Assembly: GCA_026418615.1 (NCBI GenBank)
Contig: JAOAAY010000024.1
Coordinates: 1-52,783, forward strand
DNA from: Candidatus Sumerlaeaceae bacterium
Lineage (GTDB): Bacteria; Sumerlaeota; Sumerlaeia; Sumerlaeales; Sumerlaeaceae
Direction: 5' to 3'
DNA length: 52,783 nt
Made by a program: the position numbers and the translations under genes. Below the pieces are notes generated by a model. That model ran no database searches and was not told the origin of the DNA. It saw only the letters and a list, made by a program, of their open reading frames with translations. Below are positions 25,301 through 33,651 of the stretch, in pieces; position 1 is the stretch's first letter; the number at the start of each line of letters is the position of its first letter.

Positions 25301-26569
25301 ATGGAGCGGCGGCGCGTGGCGGTCGTGGGTGCAGGTGTGGCAGGAATTGTCTCAGCCCACCTGCTTCAGCGGCGCCACGAGGTGGTGCTATTCGAACGCA
25401 ATGCCTACCTCGGCGGCCACACCAACACGCTTACCATTTCGGACGGTCCCGACGCCGGCACGCCGGTTGACACCGGTTTTATTGTTTACAATGAACAGAC
25501 TTACCCATTGTTTTGCCGCTTTCTTACGGAACTCGGTGTGGGCACACGGGCGAGCGAAATGTCGTTCAGTTTCCATTGCGAGCGGTCGGGACTTCAGTAT
25601 GCCGGCACGAATTTAAACACGGTGTTCGCGCAGCGCAGAAATTTGCTCCGCCCGGCGTTTCTGCGGCTATGCGCTGACATCCTGAGGTTCAACCGCCGCG
25701 CCGCGCGCGATGCGGAATCGCCGGCTCTGACAGAAATGACGCTGGGTCAATATCTGCAGCAAGGCGGTTTCGGCGGGGGATTTGTGGACGCCTACTTGAT
25801 CCCCATGGGTGCGGCGATCTGGTCCGCATCGCCGGCCGACATGCTTGATTTTCCCGCTTCCCACTTTATTCGTTTTTTCCGAAATCACGGGCTGCTGACC
25901 GTTAGCAAACAGCCTCAGTGGCGCACGATCACAGGCGGCAGTCAGTCCTATGTTCAGGCGTTTCGGGCGAGGTTTCAGGGACGGATCGAACTCAATGCTC
26001 CTGCCGAGAGTATCCGTCGCGACCCGAACGGCGGAGTCTGGGTCAAGGTGCGCCACCGGGATGCCGAGCGATTTGACGCTGTCGTAATCGCTGCGCATGC
26101 TGATGAAGCGCTCAACATGTTGCAGGATCCATCCGCGGAGGAGAGACGGTTTCTCGGTGCGTGGCAGTATCAGACCAACCGCGTGATCCTCCACTCGGAT
26201 ACATCGCTGTTACCACCGTTGCGCCGGGTCTGGTCCTCATGGAACTACAGGCGGGAACGCACCTCTGACGGACGCGATCCGGCGTGTCTGACCTACCTGA
26301 TGAACCGTCTCCAAGGCTTGCAGACACAACGCACCTATTGCGTCAGCCTCAACCATAAGCGCAAGCCCCGCCCCGACTCGGTGATTGCGGAGATTTCCTA
26401 CGATCATCCGACCTACACCTTCCAGTCGGTCCAGTCGCAGGAAGGTCTGCTGAGCCTGCAAGGTCGGCAAGCCACCTATTACTGCGGCAGTTACTTTGGA
26501 AACGGTTTTCATGAAGATGCCGTCCGGTCGGCGGCCTCCGTGGGGGAGATGTTCGGATGTCCGCTGTGA
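25301..26569 (+). CDS. FAD-dependent oxidoreductase (amine-oxidase family), lipid-operon type
   Basis: 422 residues. GAGVAG at residues 10-15, followed by an acidic strand end (FERNAYLGGHTNT), is the ADP-binding fold of the flavin amine oxidase superfamily. Proteins of this type are routinely adjacent to DUF1365 and CFA-like methyltransferases in light- or singlet-oxygen-induced loci; one such protein (UfaD) introduces a double bond in furan fatty acid synthesis. GGGGAGG at 25284-25290 gives a strong ribosome site for the ATG. The end overlaps the next gene by 13 bases. Carotenoid or other desaturation is an alternative role. Confidence 0.82.
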   Translation: MERRRVAVVGAGVAGIVSAHLLQRRHEVVLFERNAYLGGHTNTLTISDGPDAGTPVDTGFIVYNEQTYPLFCRFLTELGVGTRASEMSFSFHCERSGLQYAGTNLNTVFAQRRNLLRPAFLRLCADILRFNRRAARDAESPALTEMTLGQYLQQGGFGGGFVDAYLIPMGAAIWSASPADMLDFPASHFIRFFRNHGLLTVSKQPQWRTITGGSQSYVQAFRARFQGRIELNAPAESIRRDPNGGVWVKVRHRDAERFDAVVIAAHADEALNMLQDPSAEERRFLGAWQYQTNRVILHSDTSLLPPLRRVWSSWNYRRERTSDGRDPACLTYLMNRLQGLQTQRTYCVSLNHKRKPRPDSVIAEISYDHPTYTFQSVQSQEGLLSLQGRQATYYCGSYFGNGFHEDAVRSAASVGEMFGCPL

Positions 26570-28533
26570 ACTCGGCCATATGCATGGGAGCGCTCACCCA
26601 CGAGCGCTTAGAGCCGGTGCGCCATGCCTTCCGTTATCCGGCGCTAACCTTCGCGCTCGATTTGGAAGAACTCCCCGCGCTGAGCCAGCAATCCTTTCTG
26701 TTTCGTCACAATCGTTTCGGTGTTTTTTCCGTGTATGATGCCGATTACCTATGGCCGAGGGAGGGAACCTTATTATCAAAACTTCGGCGCTTTTTGGAGC
26801 CACGGGGGCTTGCCGACGGAATCAAACGGATCATGCTCGTCACAAGTCCCCGCCTGTTCGGTTATGTTTTCAATCCGGTCAGTTTTTACCTGTGCTACGG
26901 AACGGACGACAAGATTCGCTGTGCAGTCGCTGAAGTAAACAATACCTTTGGCGAACGCCACCTTTATCTACTGAGCAGCCCGGAGGGCATTGCACGCGAC
27001 GGAGCACGGTTTCGGGCCGACAAAGAGTTCCATGTGTCGCCGTTTCATGATATGGAGGGCCGTTACGAGTTTGCTTTCGGCAACCTGCGGGACGGGCTGG
27101 ATATTGCCATCAACCTTGTACGCGAAGGCCGCACCGTTTTCCATGCCCGCTTGACGGGCACGCTGTCTCCCCTGACCCCCGCAGCCCTGCGCCGGGCTTT
27201 AGTGCGGTACCCACTGTCAACCTTTTTGACTTTGCCGCGAATTCACATTCAGGCGGCCATACTTTACTTTGGAAAGCATTTGCCCGTGTTTCACAAACCT
27301 GTGCCCCGAAGCGACCTGTCCATCGTCACCGCCTCCGCCGGATGGGCAGACCGTTTATGCAGGAGGCTGTTCAATGGTTATGTATCCCGGCTGAGCCGCG
27401 GCACGCTGCGCATCCGGTATCCAGACGGTTCCGAGAAAACCTTTGGGGGGGCGCAGCCGGGCACCTGCGCCGCCATGCACATTCGCGAACACCGCTTTTT
27501 CCGGAGAGTTGTGGCGTCGGGCGATGTGGGGCTCGGCGAGGCTTACACGGACGGCCTGTGGGACTCGGATGATGTGACGGCTGTCCTGACCGTTTTCGTA
27601 GAAAACATGGATCTTTACTCGCATCCGATCCTGCGTCTTCCGTCGCCGCAAAAGTGGCTCAATCGCTGGCGGCACAGAAAGCGCTCGAATACCGTCCGGC
27701 AGTCGCGGCGCAACATTTCGGCTCATTATGATCTTGGGAATGAGTTTTATGGAACTTTTCTCGACAATTCCCTGACCTACTCGTGTGCGCTGTTCCAGAA
27801 GCCTTCGGACTCGCTCGAAAAGGCTCAAGAGCAGAAACTCGAGGCAATCGAGCGTCTGGCAGGCATTCGTCCCGGCGAGCGCGTGCTTGAGATTGGCTCG
27901 GGGTGGGGCAGTTTCGCGCTTCATGCAGCCCGTGCTATCGGTTGTCATGTCACAACGGTCACACTGTCCGAGCGTCAATTGGAGGTTGTGCGTGAGCGTG
28001 CTGCTGCAGCCGGCCTTGCCGACCGCGTCGATGTGCGCCTTTGCGATTACAGGCGCATTCAAGGCCTGTTTGACCGTATTGTTTCCATTGAAATGTTAGA
28101 GGCCGTCGGGCATGAGAATTTCGGGATGTTTTTCGCAAAACTCGACTCGCTACTCAAACCCGGCGGGCGGGTCGCAATTCAGGTTATAACGATGCCCGAC
28201 CAGCGGTACGAGCAGTACCGACGCGGCTGCGACTGGATCCAGAAACACATCTTTCCGGGGGGGCATCTGCCGTCGCTGGGGGCGCTCGTCGAGGCCATGC
28301 GCGACCATTCGCGCTTCGTGGTCGAGCGGTTGATTGACCTCGGGGATAATTATGCCCGAACGCTGCGCGAGTGGCACCATCGTTTTGTTGCGAACCGGGA
28401 GGCCATTGCCGCGCAAGGGTATTCTGAGAAGTTTCTGAGGTCATGGGAATACTACCTGCAATATTGTGAGAGCGGGTTTGCCACCCGCACGCTTGGAGTA
28501 TTGCAAATGACACTCCGGCGCTACGGAGAATAG
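26557..28533 (+). CDS. DUF1365 :: cyclopropane-fatty-acid-synthase-like methyltransferase fusion
   Basis: 658 residues. Residues 8-250 are DUF1365 (MGALTHERLEPVRHAF; FGYVFNPVSFYLCY), normally a separate ~260-residue protein. Residues 270-658 are a full CFA-type methyltransferase: HYDLGNEFYGTFLD, YSCALF, the SAM loop LEIGSGWGSFAL at about 443, and a catalytic-site Glu in SIEMLEAVGHEN. By eye the bicarbonate His of E. coli CFA synthase (in LHTIG) is a Gln here (AIQVIT), while the later Tyr is kept (NYARTLREW). This suggests a methylation different from plain cyclopropanation. It overlaps the FAD gene and precedes the desaturase. Confidence 0.88.
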   Translation: MSAVNSAICMGALTHERLEPVRHAFRYPALTFALDLEELPALSQQSFLFRHNRFGVFSVYDADYLWPREGTLLSKLRRFLEPRGLADGIKRIMLVTSPRLFGYVFNPVSFYLCYGTDDKIRCAVAEVNNTFGERHLYLLSSPEGIARDGARFRADKEFHVSPFHDMEGRYEFAFGNLRDGLDIAINLVREGRTVFHARLTGTLSPLTPAALRRALVRYPLSTFLTLPRIHIQAAILYFGKHLPVFHKPVPRSDLSIVTASAGWADRLCRRLFNGYVSRLSRGTLRIRYPDGSEKTFGGAQPGTCAAMHIREHRFFRRVVASGDVGLGEAYTDGLWDSDDVTAVLTVFVENMDLYSHPILRLPSPQKWLNRWRHRKRSNTVRQSRRNISAHYDLGNEFYGTFLDNSLTYSCALFQKPSDSLEKAQEQKLEAIERLAGIRPGERVLEIGSGWGSFALHAARAIGCHVTTVTLSERQLEVVRERAAAAGLADRVDVRLCDYRRIQGLFDRIVSIEMLEAVGHENFGMFFAKLDSLLKPGGRVAIQVITMPDQRYEQYRRGCDWIQKHIFPGGHLPSLGALVEAMRDHSRFVVERLIDLGDNYARTLREWHHRFVANREAIAAQGYSEKFLRSWEYYLQYCESGFATRTLGVLQMTLRRYGE

Positions 28534-28538
28534 GCGGC

Positions 28539-28556
28539 CCGCGAGAATCGCGGAGG
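28539..28556 (+). promoter_or_regulatory. Hairpin overlapping the desaturase ribosome-binding site
   Basis: CCGCGA (28539-28544) pairs perfectly with TCGCGG (28548-28553) around a GAA loop. The last two G of the 3' arm are the first two bases of GGAGG (28552-28556), the Shine-Dalgarno 7 bases before the desaturase ATG. Folding would mask the site, so translation could be controlled by temperature or a factor that opens the stem. Confidence 0.4.
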
Positions 28557-28563
28557 ATCATGC

Positions 28564-29526
28564 ATGATGAAAAAACTCGGCCGGCGAGCAGGACAGCCCT
28601 CCCCGCCCATCGTCCGGATTCGCCGACCGTTAGCACTCGACGAAAGGCCGGATATCGCCGGCAACCTCGGTTTTATCGGCATCCATCTGTTTTGCTTTGC
28701 CGTATTGGTAACGGGCTGGAGTGCCGTGGCGGTCACAGTGGCCCTGCTGACTTATGTCATCCGCGCGTTCGGGTTGACTGCCGGCTACCACCGTTACTTT
28801 GCCCACCGGGGATTCAAGACAGGACGCGTGTTTCAGTTCATCCTGGCCTTCATTGGGGCGACGGCCGCTCAGAAGGGTCCTCTGTGGTGGGCCGCGCATC
28901 ACCGGCACCACCACCGGTTTGCCGACACGGAACACGATATCCATTCACCGGGCGTACGAGGTTTTCTCTGGGCTCATGTCGGCTGGGTGCTGGCTCCAAA
29001 AAATGAGCCAACCAAATACCAGTCCATCCCCGACTTCGCCAAGTATCCCGAACTGGTGATGTTGAATCGCTGGCATTATGTGGCGCCGGCGTCGCTGGTT
29101 GTGGCCTTGCTCGCGCTCGGGCAGGTTTTGGCCGTTTACGCGCCTTGGCTTGGCACGGGGCCGTTGCAACTCACCGTATGGGGCTTTGGGATCAGCACTG
29201 TTTGCCTGTACCATGCCACTTTCTTTGTGAACTCCCTTGCGCATGTCTCCGGCTCCCGTCGCTTCATGACGCGCGATGACAGTCGCAACAATCCTCTCAT
29301 CTCGCTTCTCACGCTGGGTGAGGGCTGGCACAACAATCATCACCGATACCCATCTTCCGAGCGCCAAGGATTTTACTGGTGGGAATTTGACATGACCCAC
29401 TACATACTGCGCATGTTGTCGTGGTTCGGTCTTGTGTGGGATCTTCGGGCTCCGCCGCCGGAGATTTACGCGGAAGCCAAGGCTGGCGCCTCGACGGAGC
29501 CCGCATCGAATCGCGAGGCCGCTTGA
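28564..29526 (+). CDS. Membrane fatty acid (delta-9 type) desaturase
   Basis: 320 residues with four predicted TM helices and the three histidine boxes of the acyl-CoA/acyl-lipid desaturase family: HRYFAH (about residue 79), HRHHH (about 117) and HNNHH (about 257). These bind the di-iron centre that, with O2, inserts a cis double bond into acyl chains. It sits 30 bases behind the DUF1365::CFA gene; a double bond is the substrate of CFA-type methyltransferases, so it probably supplies their acyl chains. A second ATG at 28567 is possible. Confidence 0.9.
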   Translation: MMKKLGRRAGQPSPPIVRIRRPLALDERPDIAGNLGFIGIHLFCFAVLVTGWSAVAVTVALLTYVIRAFGLTAGYHRYFAHRGFKTGRVFQFILAFIGATAAQKGPLWWAAHHRHHHRFADTEHDIHSPGVRGFLWAHVGWVLAPKNEPTKYQSIPDFAKYPELVMLNRWHYVAPASLVVALLALGQVLAVYAPWLGTGPLQLTVWGFGISTVCLYHATFFVNSLAHVSGSRRFMTRDDSRNNPLISLLTLGEGWHNNHHRYPSSERQGFYWWEFDMTHYILRMLSWFGLVWDLRAPPPEIYAEAKAGASTEPASNREAA

Positions 29527-29582
29527 ACAATTATTTTTAGATTAATTTAGAATTTATTGTTCATCACGCGGCTAAACTCCCC
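29526..29582. promoter_or_regulatory. AT-rich junction between the two lipid operons
   Basis: The 56-base gap is far richer in A/T than its surroundings. It holds half-sites AACAAT (29526-29531) and ATTGTT (29556-29561) as an inverted pair, plus a direct repeat TTTAGA (29536-29541 and 29546-29551) ten bases apart. No clean -35/-10 pair is visible. It is the likeliest place for a second promoter, serving the SDR-ABC-methyltransferase genes. Confidence 0.4.
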
Positions 29583-30371
29583 GTGTCATTCCCATCGGCG
29601 GAGGAGTCTGCTTTGGAAGGCGTCACGCATCGCGCTCTGACAATTGTGGTATTTGGGGGCGGAGGGGGCATCGGCGCTGAGGTCGCAGCGCGAGTGGTCC
29701 GCCGCGGCTGGAATTGCGTCATTGCAGGTCGAACAGCATCGGCCCTCGAGGCCGTGTCTCAAAGTACCAATGCACGGGTTTTCGTTGCGGATGCTCGCCA
29801 CGATGATCAAGTGGATGCCTGCGTGGCGGATGCCGTCAACACTTTCGGTGGCGTAGATGGCATTGTGAACTGTGTGGGTTCTCTCCTGCTCAAACCTGCG
29901 CACCTGACAACTCGGGCAGAGTGGGATGATGTGTTGGCCACGAATCTGACCACGGCGTTTCACTGTGTCCGTGCTGCGGCCAAGTATTTCTCCCGAGAGC
30001 ACGGCGGTTCGATTGTGTTGTGTTCTTCGGTGGCCGCCCGCGTGGGATTGGCCAATCACGAGGCCATCGCTGCAGCCAAGGCTGGAGTCATCGGCTTGAC
30101 TCTCTCTGCGGCCGCGACTTACGCGTCCCGCACCATTCGCGTCAATTGCGTGGCTCCCGGCCTTGTTCGGTCGCCCATGACTGCCCGCCTTGTTTCCAAC
30201 GAGGCGAGTCTGAAGGCAAGCGTCGCCATGCACCCGTTAGGGCGGATCGGCGAGCCGGCGGATGTGGCCGCGGCCATTGAATGGCTGCTGGATCCGGCAG
30301 CATCCTGGGTTACCGGTCAGGTCATTGGTGTGGATGGAGGTCTGTCCCATGTTCGCCCCCGGGCCGCCTGA
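29583..30371 (+). CDS. Short-chain dehydrogenase/reductase lacking the catalytic Tyr
   Basis: 262 residues with the SDR Rossmann fold: GGGGGIG (25-31) for NAD(P), NCVG (96-99) in place of NNAG, and a C-terminal VNCVAPGLV and GQVIGVDGG. The active-site region reads SSV...NHEAIAAAK: K166 is present, but the position four residues before it, normally Tyr, is I162. The enzyme may be an atypical SDR using another acid or a non-catalytic binder. The start is GTG 29583; TTG at 29613 is possible. The ABC ATPase start lies inside its 3' end. Confidence 0.8.
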   Translation: MSFPSAEESALEGVTHRALTIVVFGGGGGIGAEVAARVVRRGWNCVIAGRTASALEAVSQSTNARVFVADARHDDQVDACVADAVNTFGGVDGIVNCVGSLLLKPAHLTTRAEWDDVLATNLTTAFHCVRAAAKYFSREHGGSIVLCSSVAARVGLANHEAIAAAKAGVIGLTLSAAATYASRTIRVNCVAPGLVRSPMTARLVSNEASLKASVAMHPLGRIGEPADVAAAIEWLLDPAASWVTGQVIGVDGGLSHVRPRAA

Positions 30372-31098
30372 ACGGGTGGCAGGCTTTCGCGGAGACCGGG
30401 AGTTGAAAAGGGATTATGTAGCAGCGATAGAATACCTTGATGTCCACCGGGCCTTTCCCGAGGCCGGCCGGCAACACGAGGCTCTGAGCGGTGTGACCCT
30501 GCGCGTTGAGCGCGGCGAATTTCTCGCCATCGCGGGAAAAAGCGGCTCAGGAAAAACCACGCTGCTCAACCTCGCCTGCGGTGTGGATGTGCCGACAGCG
30601 GGGGAGGTGCTCGTGGACGGTCGCAACCTGGCCGAAATGAGCGACCGCCAGCGTTCGCTCCTGAGGCGCACGCATTTCGGCATTGTGTTTCAATTCTTCA
30701 ATTTGATGTCCACGCTTTCGGTGGAAGAAAATGTTTCGTTGCCGGCGCAACTGGCCGGCTGTACGGTGCGCGAATCCCGCGAACGGGCCCGTCGGCTTTT
30801 GAGCGACCTCGGGCTTTCGGGGCGGGAGCGCGACCCGATTGACCGGCTTTCGGGAGGCGAGCAGCAGCGAGTGGCGATCGCCCGGGCTCTCATCAATAAT
30901 CCGCCGGTGATCCTCGCGGACGAGCCGACCGGCAATCTCGATAGCGAGTCGGGAACCGTTGTGTTGCAGTGTCTGGCCCGCCTCTCGCGTGAGCAGGGTC
31001 GTACGGTTCTGATGGTTACACATAGCAGCGACGCGCTGGAATTTGCCGACCGCGTGATTCATCTGCGTGATGGGCGCTTGATTGCTGGCGGAGGGTAG
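30349..31098 (+). CDS. ABC transporter ATP-binding protein, LolD/MacB/AttE type
   Basis: About 249 residues. It has Walker A GKSGSGKTT, Q-loop VFQFFNLMSTLSVEENV, signature LSGGEQQRVAIARAL, and Walker B VILADEPTGNLDSESG, the last typical of the LolD/MacB/FtsE branch whose partners are FtsX-like permeases. The ATG at 30349 overlaps the SDR by 23 bases; a TTG at 30403 would give a LolD-sized 231 residues. The permease follows after 5 bases. Such ATPases power export or extraction of lipids and lipoproteins rather than import. Confidence 0.92.
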   Translation: MFAPGPPERVAGFRGDRELKRDYVAAIEYLDVHRAFPEAGRQHEALSGVTLRVERGEFLAIAGKSGSGKTTLLNLACGVDVPTAGEVLVDGRNLAEMSDRQRSLLRRTHFGIVFQFFNLMSTLSVEENVSLPAQLAGCTVRESRERARRLLSDLGLSGRERDPIDRLSGGEQQRVAIARALINNPPVILADEPTGNLDSESGTVVLQCLARLSREQGRTVLMVTHSSDALEFADRVIHLRDGRLIAGGG

Positions 31099-31103
31099 GC
31101 GTC

Positions 31104-33647
31104 TTGCTGCTGTTTAGGCTCGTCAACGCGAAACAATTGTTTCGCCGTCCTGCTCAGACGGGTCTTTGTCTGCTGGGCATTGCTCTCGGCGTCGGCGTTG
31201 TCGTGAGCGTGGACATGGCCAACCGCGGGGCTGTTGCGGCTTTGCGCTCTGCAGTTGATGCCGTTGCAGGCCGTGCGACGCATCAGATGACTGCCGCAGA
31301 CGGCGGGTTGATCGCGGACGAGACGCTGGCACATGTCCTTGCCCACCCGGGTGTGCAGGCCGCCGCGCCGGTTGTGGACGAGTTTCTTGTCGTGGAAGCC
31401 CTTGGCAACAGGCCCGTACAAGTTCTCGGCGTGGATCCATTCCTTGAGCGGCCCTTCCGGTCGCTGACTTTCTCCACTCGATCGGCCGAAACAGGCCGGC
31501 AAGTGTTCACTGATCTGTTAACACGGCCGGATGGGGTTGTACTCCCTGAGTCACTCGCCGCGCGTCACGATTTGGTGCCTGAAAACTCGCTGAATGCCAT
31601 TGTGGGTGCGCGCAGGGCGAGTCTCCGGGTAATCGCTTTGTACACCCCCGATGCGCCCCGCTCCGATGACGGCCAGCCCCTGATCATGGATATTGCGGCT
31701 GCTCAAGAACTGTTTGGGCGGTCCAGCGGATTCCATCGAATTGATTTGATCGCCCCGGACGACGCCGCGGCCTCTCTGGCGGCTGTGTTGGGGTCCACCG
31801 TAATCGTGGAGCGCTCGGATCGGCGAACCAATCGCGTTGAGGACATGATCCGCTCGTTTCGGCTCAACCTGACAGCCCTGAGCCTCCTTGCACTTCTGGT
31901 CGGCGCATTTCTCATTTACAATACTCTGACCTTCTCGGTAGTCCAGCGTCGCCGTCAGATCGGCATTCTACGCAGTTTGGGAGTCACGCGCGCCCAAGTG
32001 GCGTGGCTTTTTGTTCTGGAGGCTGCCGCCTTCGGGGTGGCCGGCTCGATACTCGGGCTTGGGCTTGGTGCTGTGTTGTCGCACTATACGCTGGCGGCAG
32101 TGGGTGGCACCGTATCATCCTTGTTCGCTCCCGTGACGGCGGAGGATGCAGCGCTGACATGGCCGACCGTGACGAAGGCTTTGTCGCTCGGACTGGCCAC
32201 CAGTCTTGTGGCGGCGGCGGTTCCGGCGTGGGAGGCGGCCCGGATCGAGCCTCGGATCGCCCTCGGCCGAACGGTCATTGACGAGCGACTCATGCGCTGG
32301 TCACCGGGCTTTGCTTTGGCCGGGATCGTGCTTCTGGGTGGGGCGGCGGTGCTGGTCGGCCTGCCCGTGCCGTCGCTTTGGCCGGGGTTCTTGAGTGCCT
32401 TTGCCATTGCGGTGGGTTTTGCGCTGCTGACCCCGACATTGGCCCTGTGGCTGGTCGGCGTTTTGTCGGTTCTTTTCGCGGGTGTTGCCGGTGTAGTTGC
32501 TCTCCTTGGCGTACGCAACATCTCGGCCTCGTTCAGTCGGACTGCGCCGGCCATCGCTGCTCTCATGGTCTCTCTAGCCATGGTCATGGGCGTTGGCCTC
32601 ATGGTACGCTCGTTTCGGCTGAGCCTTGTTGACTGGATTGGGGCCACAATTCGGGCGGATGTTTATGTTTCTCCCGTTGGAAATGTTGCGGGACGCAATG
32701 ATGCGATTCTCCCGCCGGAGGTGATCGAGGCGGTGCGGCGGTTGCCGGAAGTGGAGGCCGTGGACACGCTTCGGCGGCGATCGATCGTTATCGGCGGCCA
32801 GCGTGTCAATGTGCTTAGCGCCAACTTTGCCGTATTGTCGAATCGCGCCCGCTATCTGTTCACGGCGGGTTCGCGGGACGAGGCAATCCGGCGACTGCTA
32901 TCGTCCGATGCGGTCATCGTCTCGGAAACCTTCAGCCGCCGCAGCGGCCTGACTCTTGGTGACACATTAACATTGGATACAGCGGCCGGACCGGCGACTT
33001 TTGAGATCGCCGGTGTCTATCGCGATTACACCACCGACGGCGGCGTGGTGATGATGGATCGCTCTGCTTACGAGCGGTGGTGGCAGGACACGGATCTAAA
33101 CAATGCGGCCGCTTACCTTCGGGCGGGGGCAGACGCCGAGGCGGCTGCCGCCGCCCTGCGCTCCGCCCTCGGCAGCCGGTACCAACTCATAATCCGGTCG
33201 AATGCTGCGCTTCGCGCCGAGATTCTGCGGGTGTTTGACCGCACATTCCGTGTCACTTCAGTGCTGCAGTTTCTGACGATGTTCATTGCCGTCGTTGGTA
33301 TCCTCGCGGCGTTGCTGGCCCTGCTGCTCGAACGGACGCGTGAACTGGCCACTCTACGAAGCCTCGGCATGACCATGACGCAATTGCGCGGCATGCTTTT
33401 CGTTGAGTCAGCAACCATGGGGATTGTCGCTGCTGCAGTGGGCACGGCTGCCGGCATTGCACTCGCCTATGTTTTGGTGACTGTGATCAATGTCCGGAGT
33501 TTCGGATGGACCATAGATTTCCGGCTCTCGGCGGCGGTGATTGCCGGAGCGTGGATTCTCGCTTTGTCATCGGCCATGGTGGCCACTCTTTATCCGGCGT
33601 GGCGGCTCGGACGCATGAGCCTCGCCGCAGCGATGCGGGAAGACTGA
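31104..33647 (+). CDS. Fused FtsX-like ABC permease (AttF/AttG or YbbP type)
   Basis: 847 residues with an N-terminal TM (GLCLLGIALGVGVVVSVD), a large external MacB_PCD-like domain, a first FtsX domain (about 265-395, RRRQIGILRSLGVTRAQV), a hydrophobic middle, a second external domain and a second FtsX domain (about 720-847, ERTRELATLRSLGMTMTQL). Two permease units in one chain replace the usual pair. It starts at TTG 31104 with GGAGGG at 31090-31095. It lies between its ATPase and the AttH-like gene, the arrangement of the AttEFGH export system. The substrate is unknown; lipid cargo is inferred from the neighbours. Confidence 0.9.
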   Translation: MLLFRLVNAKQLFRRPAQTGLCLLGIALGVGVVVSVDMANRGAVAALRSAVDAVAGRATHQMTAADGGLIADETLAHVLAHPGVQAAAPVVDEFLVVEALGNRPVQVLGVDPFLERPFRSLTFSTRSAETGRQVFTDLLTRPDGVVLPESLAARHDLVPENSLNAIVGARRASLRVIALYTPDAPRSDDGQPLIMDIAAAQELFGRSSGFHRIDLIAPDDAAASLAAVLGSTVIVERSDRRTNRVEDMIRSFRLNLTALSLLALLVGAFLIYNTLTFSVVQRRRQIGILRSLGVTRAQVAWLFVLEAAAFGVAGSILGLGLGAVLSHYTLAAVGGTVSSLFAPVTAEDAALTWPTVTKALSLGLATSLVAAAVPAWEAARIEPRIALGRTVIDERLMRWSPGFALAGIVLLGGAAVLVGLPVPSLWPGFLSAFAIAVGFALLTPTLALWLVGVLSVLFAGVAGVVALLGVRNISASFSRTAPAIAALMVSLAMVMGVGLMVRSFRLSLVDWIGATIRADVYVSPVGNVAGRNDAILPPEVIEAVRRLPEVEAVDTLRRRSIVIGGQRVNVLSANFAVLSNRARYLFTAGSRDEAIRRLLSSDAVIVSETFSRRSGLTLGDTLTLDTAAGPATFEIAGVYRDYTTDGGVVMMDRSAYERWWQDTDLNNAAAYLRAGADAEAAAAALRSALGSRYQLIIRSNAALRAEILRVFDRTFRVTSVLQFLTMFIAVVGILAALLALLLERTRELATLRSLGMTMTQLRGMLFVESATMGIVAAAVGTAAGIALAYVLVTVINVRSFGWTIDFRLSAAVIAGAWILALSSAMVATLYPAWRLGRMSLAAAMRED
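31128..31145. repeat. 18-bp perfect palindrome containing AACAATTGTT
   Basis: GCGAAACAATTGTTTCGC is its own reverse complement. It lies 24 bases inside the FtsX-like permease gene and contains the same decamer found at the regulator start (25160-25169). It could be an intragenic operator or simply codons for A-K-Q-L-F-R. Confidence 0.4.
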
Positions 33648-33651
33648 ACCC

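Noticed and set aside
29527..29582. AT-rich gap as an insertion-sequence end or attachment site
   Set aside because: No terminal repeats, target duplication or mobility gene nearby; it reads better as a promoter region.
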